The notes under the pieces were generated by a model that saw only the letters and a list, made by a program, of their open reading frames with translations, was not told where the DNA came from and ran no database searches. Shown one piece after another: positions 1 through 12,054 of a DNA stretch of 64,000 nucleotides. The DNA is from Trissonchulus latispiculum (Eukaryota; Nematoda; Enoplea; Enoplida; Ironidae), in contig JASAND010006966.1 in assembly GCA_030248195.1 (NCBI GenBank), positions 32,205-96,204 on the forward strand. Reading direction: 5' to 3'. The translations under genes were made by a program, and so were the position numbers. How positions within the stretch are numbered: position 1 is the first letter of the stretch; every line of letters begins with the position of its first letter.

Positions 1-399
1 GTTTTAACTTTATAAGTTCAATGATTATTACATAACTCTATTTAGTACAATATGGTTTGCAGTTTATTTTCGCAACCAAGGCAAACGTTGAAAGTAAATG
101 AATAATTTAATTTAACTCACTACGTAATGAAAACCAAATTTTTAAAGTACTCCGTGTTTTATACAAGTATATACTCATATTAGACCCTGCAAAATTTCGC
201 AGACGGATAAATTATTGGTTTTGTAACTAATTTCTGCATAAATTTAGAAACTACTACAGCTTTACTATTAAACGCATTTCAAGAAAAGCTAGAGAAAACA
301 TATGCATGTCATAGTTATTCTTTTCAAAGTGGTTATTGAACATGGACGCCAAAAATTTTTGTGTTCTTAGGTAAAATCGAAAATTTTTTGCAACTTTTG

Positions 400-465
400 G
401 AATTTTCTGGAAAACCGGGTCACCGGGTCACTGGGTCAAGCCAAAGTGACCCGGTTCCATCACTG
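400..465 (-). repeat. Terminus of a GGGTCA-type hAT-like element
   Basis: Read on the minus strand from 465, the sequence opens with CAGTGATGGAACCGGGTCAC and continues with repeated CCGGGTCAC / GGGTCA units. A C/TAG-N-G-N-TG start followed by a self-complementary short motif is typical of the ends of non-autonomous hAT elements. Only this end is visible; the other end is before the window or has decayed. Confidence 0.55.
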
Positions 466-1230
466 TGAGACATATCCTAACATTGAGCTGCAATCGAGCA
501 AAATCAGACCATTCTTGCATAAAATTATTCTATAAAATTCTATAAAATAAATAAAATAATATTCTATATACAGAATGAAACCAGATAGCTTTGAGATCAG
601 ATCACATTACGATACAGCATTTTTGAATATTCATTATTGAAACTGTAGGTTGTTTCCATTCGACCCCCTCACAAACTGTTCAAATTTTTTGAAAATTGAC
701 CAAATTAATTAAGATTAGTCTGGGCATCTTATCGGTAGCACACAGTTCAAATATCGTTGTTATCGTCACTTGAATTCCTTGTCCACCCTTGCTTATCGAA
801 AAAGGAATAGCCAAATTTTGCAAAATCATTAAATTTTCGACATTTAATGTCAGTGTGGTTTAAAACATAAACTTTGCTCGATGCTTCACGTAGCAATCAG
901 TATAGGGTCAAATGGGAAAGATCACAAATTTTTTGACAATCTTATAAAAGTGGTTTTACTTTTTAGGGCGCCGGCCATTTTTCGCCCACTGACAGACCGG
1001 GGCCTGTGCTTCAGCTGGTATATAATTTCATCCACAATAACAGCAACTACAGCACTGCTACTGGTCTCATAGAGGACTATTCACCAATTATTGGAAGTAG
1101 TGTTAAACTAAGGATTACAACAGCCGTCTTTGTTATTAGTATTTTGATATCTTGTTTGTATTAAAGTCAGCATTATGTACTAGAATAAACACAATCAGTA
1201 AATGGAGCTGCGGAATTTTGTATACAAACG
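466..1230. other. AT-rich spacer, no gene seen
   Basis: AT-rich sequence lying between two GGGTCA-type termini that face each other. A 63-codon open frame at 881-1072 has no recognisable domain and no splice context. I see nothing functional here. Confidence 0.5.
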
Positions 1231-1305
1231 CAGAGATGGAAACTGGGTCAGTGTTTAATTTGTGAACTGGGTGTAATGTAACCCACTCAACCCAAACGCA
1301 ACTTT
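1231..1305 (+). repeat. Second GGGTCA-type element terminus
   Basis: CAGAGATGGAAACTGGGTCA at 1231 resembles the 465 terminus (CAGTGATGGAACCGGGTCAC) in the opposite orientation. It is followed by degenerate ACTGGGT / ACCCACTC / ACCCAA units. Its outer end faces the 465 terminus, so the two cannot be the two ends of one element. The partner end was not located. Confidence 0.4.
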
Positions 1306-2366
1306 CACCTAGACTCTCAAGTCTGTTTGGTAGGTTTCGAGGAAATGGATTCGGTTACTACATCCGTTCTCATTTCATATCGGTTCAAAATTCGCCAAAT
1401 TCTTATTTTGATCTGCAGTGTCCTGCCAAAACCAATGTACGGACTACTGAGTGACTATGTGCTGTTTGGCAAACTAAGCAGTGTACGAACTACAGACTGT
1501 GTGCTTCAACAGCATATACGATATATGTAAAGAAAATGAAAAAAATTAGGAAGAACTTTTCGCCACCCTTTGAGATCGTTGTTACAAACTCGTTGTTAGT
1601 CATAATAACTAGAAAGGATCTCATCAGATTCTAACAAAATTGGTCTTGATTGGAAGAGCATATTTGAAACATGTGGGAAACTCATTCTGGGAAATTGTGA
1701 CAGAACAATTAGCTGGTGATAACTTTTCAAACCAGATTGAGTATCGAAATGCTAGCGTTAAATCACCCGGTTTCATGGTCTGGGCAGTCGTCAAAATAAA
1801 GTCCCGTCTGTAATTGTAACCTACTGAGAAACCGTCTGTATATGTAGAGCGACATCGGAGGATGTGGGAAATAGGAGTCCAGAAAACTTGAGTTTATGTC
1901 TAATCCTCTAGCCAAAATTATAGACAACCCTGAGGTTGCTGACTGGGTTCGCAGCAGCAGAGGTTGACTTCAGTGCAAGTAGTCATAATAAACTCTAATA
2001 CAGAGGCGCTAAAATTGTACGAGCTGTATTGGTAAATAGAGGAAAGTTTGATGTTCTTGGAAACAGATCCGCAGAAGAATTTGTCGAAAATACGATTCAG
2101 GATTTACTTCTAAAAAATTAGGGTCACTTATCGCTTTCGGTTTCGAAAGGTTTATGAGTAGTCTAGTGTAATAGTCAAAATAGGTCTTGATCCAGAGATG
2201 CCAAAATTATAGGAACTATATTTTTTTATAGAGGAAGGTTCTAAGTTAAGGAAAATTGATTTTTAGAAGGATCTGTTGAAAACTTTCACCAAAAACCAGG
2301 CCCTAAAGTGGACCCTCCTCTCTGCAGAAATTGTCTATAGTTTGGACCTGTAAAGTTTGTAACTTA
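1306..2366. other. AT-rich spacer
   Basis: Short open frames only (for example 1327-1530), without recognisable motifs. It may include the body of the element that begins at 1231. Nothing else is supportable. Confidence 0.4.
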
Positions 2367-3212
2367 CACCCGATTGCACCAAATGTGTTTAAAATCTAAT
2401 TAGCTAAATTAGATTTTAAACAGATCTTAAATATATTTAAGTGAACAGAGCATTGCACCAACTTAAATATATTTAAAATCTGTTTAAAATCTGATTACCT
2501 ATTGAAAGTTAATTAGATTTTAAACATGCCTCATACCATGTTTAAAATCTGTTTAACGTGAAAATCTAGCAATTTGCATGAATTTTCTGGGAGTTTTCAC
2601 TGTATATATTTTTATCCCTTATTTTTTGAGCGATTAATTTAGTTTGTGTGTTTATGTACAAATAAAAAATCTAATAAATTCAAAATTTGGAGATTCATTT
2701 TTTGTTCAAGTTTGCACAGAAACAATTTTTGGTTGATGTAATAGCTTACTAAATGAAATCCTGAAAAAAGGCTGCATTCATGATAGTCACTGATATGTAT
2801 GAACAGTAGGTTGCCACAATTTGCTACCATCAAATAAGCAAAATCGTAGCGTTGCTGACTGTCAAGCTAAGGCTAACCTTGGCTAACCTAACTAAAGAAT
2901 GTAAAGAGAAAGAAATAAAGTTTTGAAACACGAATAATTAGATTTTAAACAGTTTCACACTGTCGTGACATTAGTATTTTATCATTGGACAGAGCAACTA
3001 CTTCAAAGCTGCCGCTCGGTGTCTGACAGGCTGTTTTAGTCACGTGACCCTTAATTAGATTTTAGTAAAACAGATTTTAAATACAAGTTAAAAAGATTTT
3101 ACGCAAAAACATTTTGGTGCAATGGAAAATGTGTTTAATGTTAAAATCTTTCCAGCTAATAAGATTTTAAGATAATTAGATTTTACGTAGAAACATTTGG
3201 TGCAATCGGGCG
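2367..3212. mobile_element. 846-bp MITE with TTA target duplication
   Basis: The ends are inverted repeats. The left end CACCCGATTGCACCAAATGT (2367) matches the complement of the right end (ending 3212) at 19 of 20 positions. Both ends are flanked by TTA (2364-2366 and 3213-3215), the target duplication of PIF/Harbinger-type elements. Subterminal regions are full of TTTAAAATCT / AGATTTTAAA units on both sides, about 2389-2540 and 3050-3190. There is no transposase-like frame, so it is non-autonomous. The superfamily is inferred from the TSD length only. Confidence 0.8.
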
Positions 3213-4300
3213 TTAATGGTTTATAATTGTGAAACACTACCTAATATTGTTTAATAATTGTGTACGTACTTATAAATTGTAGTTTGATCCGCAATTGTTG
3301 CTTTGCATATACATAATTGTACAGAAGCTAGTTATTGAGGACTGTGGGTGGAAATATGATTGTTCTTTTTACAGTAGAAATTAAGCGGATTGTTTTGTGA
3401 CAAAAGGGAATCCTGTACTAAATTAGTTTGGAGCTGTTTGTACTTGTTGTATTTGTATTGATCATGTGTATTAACGAATCCGTTCACCAGTAATTGAGGT
3501 TGAGATTAGTTAATTTTTAACCCCTTTTAATTTTGCAGCATCAAACATATGGGGTTTAGTCACAGGTCCCCTCTGATGAGTTGTGTGAATGTACAATGTC
3601 CAGCCTGAGTGTCTATGAGCGTGTGTATGTGTGTGTGAGGTTCTCCGTTTTTTCCCGTCACAGAAGCAATCTTAATTCTCACTCACTAAGAAGTAACGCA
3701 TGTAGGATAGACAGAGGGGAACCCCTCTAAAATTAAGACACAAGTCACCCCTAAAAGAAAAGAAATAGAGAAGTTAGCAATTAATATTAACATACATGAT
3801 ATATTAGGACTCTAGCTAAAGTTTTGACTTGGTAGAAGTTCTGTATAGCTCAGGTATTGCTTATTTCATCTTGGGCTTCCAGGCCCCCTGTCCGTTATTA
3901 CGATTTTCTCTTCTTCCTTTCCTTGTTTCTTCGTCCGCCTGTCGGTCTACCTTTGGATTCTCAATCTGCTTGGCAAACAAACTTCACGTCTTTAGAAATC
4001 AACTTCAGGACAAAGGTCCTTGAAAACAAAAACGCCATAAAAGTTTAGGGCCAGGGCTGCTGAGGTACTTTGGACCACTCGAAAACGGACCCAAAGCCAT
4101 AAAAAATTATGTAACTTAAGTGATGGATTGCTCAGATGCAAACTCAAGGAAAACACTCGAAAGGAGGCGGAGTCCTCCATTCAAAATTAACCAATGACGA
4201 AGCGCGAGCATGAAAGCAACCAATCATCGGAAGATGATTGCAAAAGACACGAGGCAAAAGTTAACATGAGACCAAAACTTGCAGTTTCCAGTCAGTCTGT
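3213..4300. other. Spacer, no gene seen
   Basis: AT-rich to mixed-composition sequence with only short chance frames (3829-4048 on +, 3992-4180 on -) that overlap one another and show no domain. A stretch at 3560-3580 (TTTAGTCACAGGTCCC) recurs in inverted form near 5995 (GGGACCTGTGACTG), so the block may be repeat-derived. Confidence 0.35.
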
Positions 4301-5900
4301 GATTCTGGGGCACTAGCGGATGGCCGCTCTCTAGTCTGAGGTTCCGGGGGGGAAATCACAGACACCCGTTGAGATGTTCCGTCGGGGAGGCTTTGCCTCT
4401 CCCCTTCTAGGATACCTCCCTCAAAATTTTGTCCAACTCTGGGAACCCTAGGTTGGGATTGGGATGCCCCTGGGAGAGATAATTCGCCTAAAATGGGTTG
4501 GCTTCAGAAGCCTTATTTCGAAATCTCCCCTCTAGGTTGAGTTCACCCCTTTTCTCTAGGATTTTATATAACATTTGTAAGTGCGAGTCAAAAAGTTACC
4601 TAATTGGACTACGAGTCCCCCTTTCGAAAGATCCTGTTAAAATCGGGCTCTCCCGCCCTAGATTACTTGATGATGACTTTCTCGTTGCTTTAATGTATTA
4701 TGTGCTAATATCGGCAGATATTAGCTGGATTTCCCTAGATTTCCTGGGACGGAAATCTAGGATACGTCATTGATGGGGGATTTCTGACGGAAATCCCCTC
4801 TACAAAAAAACTTTCAAAATCACTCAAAAGCCCATTTTTGCCAGTTTTCTGACTCTTTCCCTAGTGCTTTCCAAGTTGATCCAAGTTGTTTGAACTCAGA
4901 CCATTATTTTCAAAATAACCTTTTTTAGAACTTTTGTCCAAAACTCCTAGCAATTATTAGGTTTTTCTAAAAGATACGCGCAATTCTACCGTCTCCTCGA
5001 AATCCAGTTAATACTGCTGAATCCGGGTTAAAACCAACAAGGGTTTTAACCCATTTGATTCAGTTCTAGCGCGGGTTTCTTCTGAACCCGATCAGCCTTG
5101 CTCTGCCTTCTCGCTGCTCCGTTTCTGCCTTCTGTTCTGCCTTGGGATCCCGTGGATCCACCTGTCTGTCAGTGATCACCTGGACATCAGCCTGCTCTCC
5201 CCGCCTCCTGATCGTTGGCCTTTTCTGATCTGCCAGTGTGAGTGAAGCCATTTTGGATCACCCCTGGACATTCTCTTCGTCTCTGCCTTCGATCAGCCTC
5301 TCCTGTTCCTTTCTTGCTGCTCTGTCCGGATTGCCAGGAAATCAGTCTCAAAACGTCAGTTTGCTGAGATTCAGCCTGAATCTAGAACTTTTCTGAGAGC
5401 CGCATCCTTGGCTTAGGGACGCACAGCTAGACTTAGGATTGTCATATCTGGGATTGGAGTCTGGGTTGGATGTTAAGCTTGTCCTGTTGAAGAAACCGAA
5501 GACCCTTTTTGCGAAATCATTAACTTTCAACTGTTCACCTTTAAAAATGTCTGCTATCCTTTTGTCTAAAATTGCTTGTTCTTTGAACTGATCTATTCTT
5601 GTTTGCTCTGCCCAGTCTGCTCAAACTCTCTCTCTCTCTCTAAAGTTCAAACAAATTTGAAAGTTTACAGGTCGTCCTCTTAGCAGAGGATAGAATAGTT
5701 ATTGGTTTTCTGCTGGTGCGTATTGCTGGTAACTATTCGCGACCGGGAACGGGTGGACTTGTGCACACTTTTCAGGTACATATAGGGAGCATATAGGGAA
5801 CTTCCCCCCTCGACCCCGAAGATCAAATCATTGTGTGACTGCGAATCAATTCGCAGTCTGAGAGTAACGAGTACTGTCTAGGTGAGTGTGCTTGTGTGCG
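4300..5900. repeat. GC-richer block packed with short hairpins
   Basis: Less AT-rich than its surroundings, with many perfect inverted repeats. Examples are TAATATC/GATATTA (4707-4724), CTAGATTTC/GAAATCTAG (4734-4757), GGGTTAAAAC/GTTTTAACCC (about 5025-5052) and the near-perfect palindrome GACTGCGAATcAATTCGCAG at 5838-5859. A CT microsatellite lies near 5625-5641. No coding frame of note is present; 4498-4773 is an open frame without recognisable features. It looks like structured repeat DNA, possibly the untranslated part of a retroelement. Confidence 0.4.
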
Positions 5901-6224
5901 TGAGTGTGGCAACCAGTAGGCTAAAATACTAATCTAACCAAAATTTTACTAGGTTTCAGCTCTAGTTCTTCTTCTGCTAAGATTTCGGAGTAGGGACCTG
6001 TGACTGATCATAGCTTTGGGTTTAGTTGTTAGGCGGTGAACGGATTCCTTTTGTATCAGTTTTTTACAACAGATTTGTAGTGTACTTGATCTTGTGTGTT
6101 TGTGCAGTTTGGATATTGAGGTAACCTGACATAGTAAATAGTTAATTAGGATCAGAGCTTAAGTCGTTGTAGTTGATACTAGGTTGGATAGGAAACCGCT
6201 GAGTCGACGATATCTGGAAAATAG

Positions 6225-6647
6225 ATCAGTCTGGAGCCCATTGAGTTTGTCTACGGAGACGCTGACGACGAAGGAAATCTTAGTGATATCAGTGAGCCTG
6301 AGAACCAACTGAATCTGCCGTTTCATCAGTGTCCTGAGTGTCACAACCAGTACAGCTTTAGCATACTCTTCCTAGTTCACGAGGGTAGTTCTCTAGTTGA
6401 GCCTGAGCATTTAGAGGTCACATTCTATTGTAACTGTTCTCAGCCGTGGGATCGAGCTGAGATTGAAGCTTGGACTGTTGATAGTGAACCCGAAGGAAGC
6501 CCTCATACGGAGCCCTGGTCTTGCTTGTTCGAGTGTGACGGCTGTTCCGATTTCAAGGTTCTCTTCTGTTGTGCAGTGACCCCTGGTACCGATCCGTGGG
6601 TGGCAGTTAAGCATCGTAACTGTCCCCTTGATCATTACTGGCCTTGA
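6225..6647 (+). CDS. Unrecognised cysteine-rich open frame (141 codons, no start)
   Basis: The frame is open from just after a TAG at 6222-6224 to a TGA at 6645-6647, with no early ATG, so it would be an exon or an element fragment. The translation is acidic at the start and carries spaced cysteine pairs: CPEC, then CNC, then CLFECDGC, then FCC and a C near the end (NCPLDHYWP). Such pairs could bind zinc. Codons look protein-like and local GC is near 50%. A possible acceptor (ATAGATCAG) lies right at its start. I do not recognise the family. It sits just upstream of the damaged LTR cluster and may belong to an element. A chance frame of this length is unlikely but not excluded. Confidence 0.35.
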   Translation: MSLEPIEFVYGDADDEGNLSDISEPENQLNLPFHQCPECHNQYSFSILFLVHEGSSLVEPEHLEVTFYCNCSQPWDRAEIEAWTVDSEPEGSPHTEPWSCLFECDGCSDFKVLFCCAVTPGTDPWVAVKHRNCPLDHYWP

Positions 6648-6998
6648 GGCACTAGTGAACTCACGTACCCAACAGGCGGACCGTCTGGATTAGGTTAGAT
6701 CCACACTAGGCTAGCTTGATCCTTAGACCTAAGAGTAGACCCCCACGTCTTCTCGCTGTCTGCCTCTGTGTAGCAACGGATTTTGAGCCCCTGGATTTCA
6801 GCGACTTTGTTACATATACAACACAACATCCACTTCTTTCGACAAAGCCAGAAGGCGAGACTCACAAAACGTTGCTCCCATTTCCCTGATGCAGATTATT
6901 GTCAGGCGGCTTTTCACTCAAGGTCTGGGAATACAGGAACTTGTAAACGAACGACTTTTATGTAGTGTGAAGACAGCGTGCACTTTAGACAGAATTTG

Positions 6999-7555
6999 TG
7001 TGAAGTTAGCACGCACTCTTAAATTGTAGATTCGTATTGAAATTATTCAAAGATAGCAAACGCTCAGTGTTTGCGCAGGTTTTGTCTAAATTCGTCGATA
7101 TACCTTAGCTAATTCATCAATTAGTTCACGCTGGAGCAGTCAGTTGTTCGGGAGTTACGGTGAAGAGTGGTCGGGGGTTATCCGCCAGGTTTCTCGTGGG
7201 CAAGTCCGGGCTCCGTTATTTCGCGAATAATTTTGGTAGTTTCTTGAATAATTTAGTAAACTTATTGGCGCTATAAATTTATTGTGTTTAATTTGGAATT
7301 ATTGTGAGAATATCTGAAGTACTGTCTTGAAGTTATCTTGTGAGATTTGTCTAGCTCAGTTTGTGAACTTTGTCAGTAAATTCTCTTGTTGTTAATTATC
7401 CTTTTAAGTAGACTTAGGGCCTTATTCCATCGGCATTTCACACAACGTAGTTATGTACCTGTGATCTTTGTTTCGTATAGTTCTAATCAACTAGTCAAGG
7501 CGTTTTATTCAAGTGATCCTCTCTAATACTAACAAAAGCAGATCCAATCTTCACA
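6999..7555 (+). repeat. LTR-like block A
   Basis: Begins TGTGAAG and ends CTTCACA, i.e. TG...CA with a short inverted terminal repeat. Its last ~190 bp (from GTAAATTCTCTTGTTG, about 7378) is nearly the same as 12075-12251. Confidence 0.6.
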
Positions 7556-7574
7556 TGTGGTGACCGTGTCATGT

Positions 7575-8100
7575 TGTGAAGTTAGCACCGACAGGAAAGA
7601 TATAAATTATACTCGAGCTGCTAAGCCTAAGTGAAATTAACATTACATTTGATAAACGTTCAATGATTTAACATTACTTCTGTCTAAATTTGTAGGTCTG
7701 GCTAGCTAATAGTTGGGATTCTCCATGTTGGGTTCGTTGTTCGCAGTTGTGGGTAGGAGTTGATGAAGAAAGGTTGGGTTCGAAGTTGGGAGGTAACTTG
7801 TGGGTTTTTGGTTGATTCCTCTGTCGCTCAGTCGGCTTCTGCCGGGTTTTGTGATTTGGGTTGTATTTTGGTAAAGTTTATGTTTTGATCGAAATTTATG
7901 TTTTTGTGTTAACCTGGTCATCTAGTTTTGCTAAAATTATAATAAACCGTTGTAATCATTTCGTCGTCTCTCAGTTGGTCAGGACCGAACAGTTCTCCAG
8001 CATCACACACCACTGTTGTTCACCTGTAATTTAGTCTTATCTTAGAGAGTAAAAGTCAGGCAACGATATTTTATTAAGGTCAGTATAGTCAAACTTCACA
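7575..8100 (+). repeat. LTR-like block B
   Basis: Starts TGTGAAGTTAGCACCGAC and ends AAACTTCACA, directly followed by TGTGGCGACCGTGTCATG. It shares ends and the downstream priming-site context with block A but differs in its middle, so it is a related and not identical LTR. This suggests a tandem or nested insertion. Confidence 0.5.
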
Positions 8101-8124
8101 TGTGGCGACCGTGTCATGTGGTAG

Positions 8125-8634
8125 ATGTTGGAGGAGTGTGACGGTCTTGACCCGAAATTTTTTCGTGCTTTAGAAGATCGACTTCAAGATATTCAACAGC
8201 TTTTTGAATTTTTACAAAATTTAGATTATCCGGACGAATATAACGATTTAGTTTTGCGACAGAGGTGTTGTGAGCAGGCCCCAGTTATGGATCGGGGGGA
8301 CCCGCGTGAGCTCGGGAATATACTGATCCGCCTCTCCAGGACGGGGTTCCACCTGGAACTCGGGGGGGGAGCGCCTTACCGTAATTGGGGGATCCCCTAT
8401 ATTCCCACTACGATTCCCTTGCAAACTTGGGGGGAAAATTCTTCAAATCAAAATATTCCATGTTGTATTGCTCAAGTCCCGGTCAGTTGCAGGGGTCCAC
8501 CCCCCCCAGTGGACCCAGGCGAGGGGTTCCTCCCAGCCCCAAACTTCGGCCTCTGGTACTCAGCAAATTCCGCGGCCGTCATATTCTCAGATGTTGAACA
8601 AAGCTTTTGGCCCTCCAGTTACTTCTCCCGGTAA
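8125..8634 (+). pseudogene. gag-like frame of the LTR cluster
   Basis: This is a 169-codon frame beginning 24 bp after LTR-like block B and its priming-site context. The start of the protein (DRLQDIQQLFEFL followed by an acidic stretch and LVLRQRCC) recurs in the next frame as DRLQDIQRIFEFL...ENLVFINVAA. The rest is rich in glycine and proline. Position straight after the LTR suggests gag, but no capsid or zinc-knuckle signature is seen. The product is uncertain. Confidence 0.35.
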
Positions 8635-9115
8635 ATGCCAGTGGAATTTGCCCCTAAGTTTCAAAATTTTTTTGGACGATCGCTTACAAGATATTCAACG
8701 AATTTTTGAATTTTTACCTAATTTTGATACGCCAGCTGAAGTTGAAAATTTAGTTTTTATCAACGTTGCTGCGAACAAGCGTCAGTTTTGGAGCGGTGGG
8801 ATAGGTTTGAAATGGAAAATTAGACAGATCATCCCTCGCGTGATGGAGTACCTCCGGGTACTCGTGGGGGGTACTCGGGGCTCCGGATAGACATTAGGGT
8901 ATTCGGTATATTCCTACTACCATTCCGTTGCAAAATTGGTGGGGTCATTAACAAAATCAGCGTACGTCACACGTGCGAAATTCAGTCCCGGTCAGTCAAG
9001 CGCTGTGCCTGCCGGTTATAGACCGGCCTGCCGCTCAGGTGATGGAGTCAGATCGGGGGGCCAAAACCGGCGCCAGCTATTTAGCAAATGTTGAATAATA
9101 CTTTCGGTCCGCCTG
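8155..9115 (+). repeat. ~500-bp tandem duplication inside the LTR element
   Basis: Two diverged copies lie in series, about 8155-8640 and 8660-9115. Markers shared in order are GATCG-CTTCAAGATATTCAAC near each start, TATATTCC-ACTAC-ATTCC in the middle, and a block with ATGTTGAA-AA-TTTTGG/CGG-CCCTCC near each end. The repeat covers the gag-like module twice. Confidence 0.6.
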
Positions 9116-9425
9116 TTACCGGGGGGAACCAGCCGGTGCAGAGTGGAGGGCGACACCCCCCCCCAAAATCAGTCTTCTCCACCTCCTCCCCATGCTCGGA
9201 ATTTCCAGCCTCCCCCTTTGCCAGTCCCTACCCCTGGTCAAAATTCATCGGGGGAAATTGTCAGAATGCGGCTACAGATTATGTTTGCATCGTCAATATG
9301 TCATGTGATGAGGCAGGAGGTCCCCCTCTCCCCTCCAAACTAGTGCGTCAATTTTACCGGCGGACGAGGATATTTGGGCTGCGGCGGCGTCGTCGTCCGG
9401 GATCCCGAGGGGCGATCTTCGTCGC

Positions 9426-10009
9426 TTGGCCAAAATTGCTGACTGTTATCAAAGTTTGGTGGACCGTATGGCAAATCTTTTGATTGATAAGCATGTCGAA
9501 AACGGACGCCCCTTTTTGTCAAATTCGGCTTCTCCCCAGGCTTCAACCTCTGCTGCGTCCCAGCCAGCCCGCACTCCTGTGGCCGGCCCGACGTCTCCTC
9601 ATGTGTCGAGTGATCATGGGGCACCCAATAGTCCGGACTCTCATCATTCTTACGGTTCTGGGCATATCGTTATGCTTGATGTTCTGCGTGCAAAAGCTAA
9701 ATCTTGTCCATTGTTTCGAAAAATATTGTTTATTATTTTGTTTACTTGATTCAGGCACCTGCATCCTGGCTGAGGCTACCCAGGACACCTATTGGTGTGT
9801 TGGGGCTACTCGCCGGGACCTGCAGCGCATCTCAGGCCCAAATCCGAACTCATGTGTTTTCAGTGACTTCTCGTGGTCAAAATTGGTTTGGCGGACATTT
9901 GATGCTGCTTCGGGCGGAATTGTTTCCAGGCGTGCCCCGCCAACTAGTACATACTTGGGATGGCCACCAGCGGGCCATTCGGGAGGCGGTCCAACGCGCT
10001 CCCCAATAA
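9426..10009 (+). pseudogene. Second internal frame(s) of the LTR element
   Basis: Frames 9426-9749 and 9704-10009 read as a helical start (AKIADCYQSLVDRMANLL), a Ser/Pro/Ala-rich linker and then a basic tail. The join between them would need a frame change near 9740. There are no protease or polymerase motifs. I treat this as the degenerate 3' end of the element's coding part. Confidence 0.25.
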
Positions 10010-12054
10010 TTTTCTCATGTGCTATTGTGTTTTTGACCCGTATATTTACATATTGTCCACATTTCGCCATAATATGTCTTTAAAGTTTTAGCTGGGTGGG
10101 GGGTAATGGGGTCTTCTCCCATCTTCCTTTCAACACTTTTAATTTTTAACTTTTTCCACGGCTTGCTAGATTCTTTTTGTATTTTCTTGACCTTTTAAAA
10201 TATTGACTCCTCTACTATTGACAAGTTGTTGTTATCCTTGATTTAATTTACTCACTTTTATTGTTTTCTTTGAATTATTTTGATGTCTTCACTTTTTCTA
10301 AATCCTTGTCGAATTTTAGATTTCCGTTCTTGTTTCTGGCTAAGTATAAAGTTCGTTTACTAGAATAAAGTCTTCATGGTGACACTATGTTACTAGCTTC
10401 TTTTCATACGCATATATGTATGTCGCTCTTTCTTGCTCTTTTTGGAATAAAATTATTTGTTGCCTCTCTCTTGCGTTTCACTTTAGATTCTCGTTGGCTT
10501 ATATTTTCCTTTGATTTCAAAATTTATAAATTCGCATTCGTGGTTTCTTTTTATTTTTATTGGCTTTTCTAATTTTTGGGCTCCGTACTTTTTTCCACTC
10601 ACTTTTGGAATGGTACCTTGCGGGTCGTTGCAACCTCCGTATGCCGGGTGGGAGGGCCGCACGGTCTGTACCATTCTTTTTCATTTTAGATTCCGTTTGA
10701 GGTAGCCTTGAATTTTTCTTTGATTTAGCACAGGCCTTTGTGCTGGCACCTCCATATGCTGGGGCGTGGACATTCCGGTCCGCTCCACATTCTGGTTTGG
10801 AGCTTCCAAATCTTAGGTGGGGCTGTAATTGTGTTGCCTATACTATGTCGCGCGTATTTTGTTTTGCATAATCCTTCCTTGTTTTTACTACTACGATTCC
10901 TTTGGTGCTTTGTTTGTTTGGCCTTAATTTTTGTGTGTTCTAAATTTCTGTGTCTAATCGTTGCTACCGTCCGGTGCCGTCCCCTGTCTGGTGCCCAGGT
11001 GTGCTCCCCAGGGTTATGGTGTCTATGCTGGATACTATGAATGGGTGGAAGTGGAGTGGTTTGGTTGGCTGGCCTGGCTTTACTGCTCAGGACTGTCGCA
11101 TGTTGGCCGCTGGAACGTTGGCAGGTGGACCTGGCTGCTTGCGTTTGATGGTTGAATTCTTTGGTGCTGTTCCAGGTTTTCCTGGTTTGTAATATATTTC
11201 ACTGTATTGCCATCTATTTGGCCATGACTTTTCTTTTTTGCTTTTTGTGCCTTCTATGCGGATTGCCTGCGCGTTTCCCTTGTCTTCTGGGTTCCTTGCC
11301 TCTGTGTGGCTCTTTCGGAACTACGCTTTGACCATGCAGGGTAGGTTGCAAGTCCTCCTGTTTTTACAATTGGCCGATCCTGGTGCTGGCAGGGGGCCCA
11401 CAGTGGTCTTAGGCCCTCCTGCTCGGGTGCGTGCGCTCCTGTATGAGCTGTTTTTCATCGCTGACCTGTCGTTGCTTAGTTCCTGGTCCCTTCGGCCGGC
11501 TTGGCCTGGATTTCTGGTTGGTTGGTGTTCAGTCCGGCTTCGGCTCGGTTTTCCAGCGTTGACTTTTGGCCTCTCCATCCTGTCGTGGTAGCTGGGTCCG
11601 GTGCGCATTCGGTGTTGGGTCCAGTTACGTCGGATCGTGATGCGGTGCTGGGGTGAATACCGCGTTGTCCCTTCCTTAGCACACCTGTTGACACTGCCCC
11701 CCCATCCCGTATTGTGGTGGTGGTGATTTTTCGGGTATCTGTCTGTCATATATTTTTGCGATTAGTTTGGGAGGGTGCTGTTTTGGGACAATAATGTTTA
11801 CAAAAATGGGGTCGTTTGATTGTTTTCCTGATTTTTCTTATGGGTGCCCGCTACCTCAGCTTGGCCGTTGTAATGTATATATTTTGTTGCCGGGTCAGTA
11901 GATTTTTCTTTTTCTTCTTAACTTGTTTCTACTCATATGATTCATTACCTGTCACTGCCACACCTTTTTCTTACAAATTCGTCGTTTCTTTCGCAGCTTT
12001 TTCTAACCGTGTCAAACCCGTCCGAGGCCGCCCGGGGCAAAAGAGGGGGTATTA
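10010..12054. other. GT-rich noncoding interior of the LTR element
   Basis: Two kilobases with pronounced T richness on the + strand. Short frames (10738-11040, 11238-11591, 11816-12097) give hydrophobic or Cys-rich translations as expected from T-rich DNA. I see no conserved motif. It ends in the purine tract just before the 3' LTR. Confidence 0.4.

Noticed and set aside
4498..4773. 91-codon plus-strand frame
   Set aside because: Covers hairpin repeats in the GC-richer block and has no protein-like pattern.
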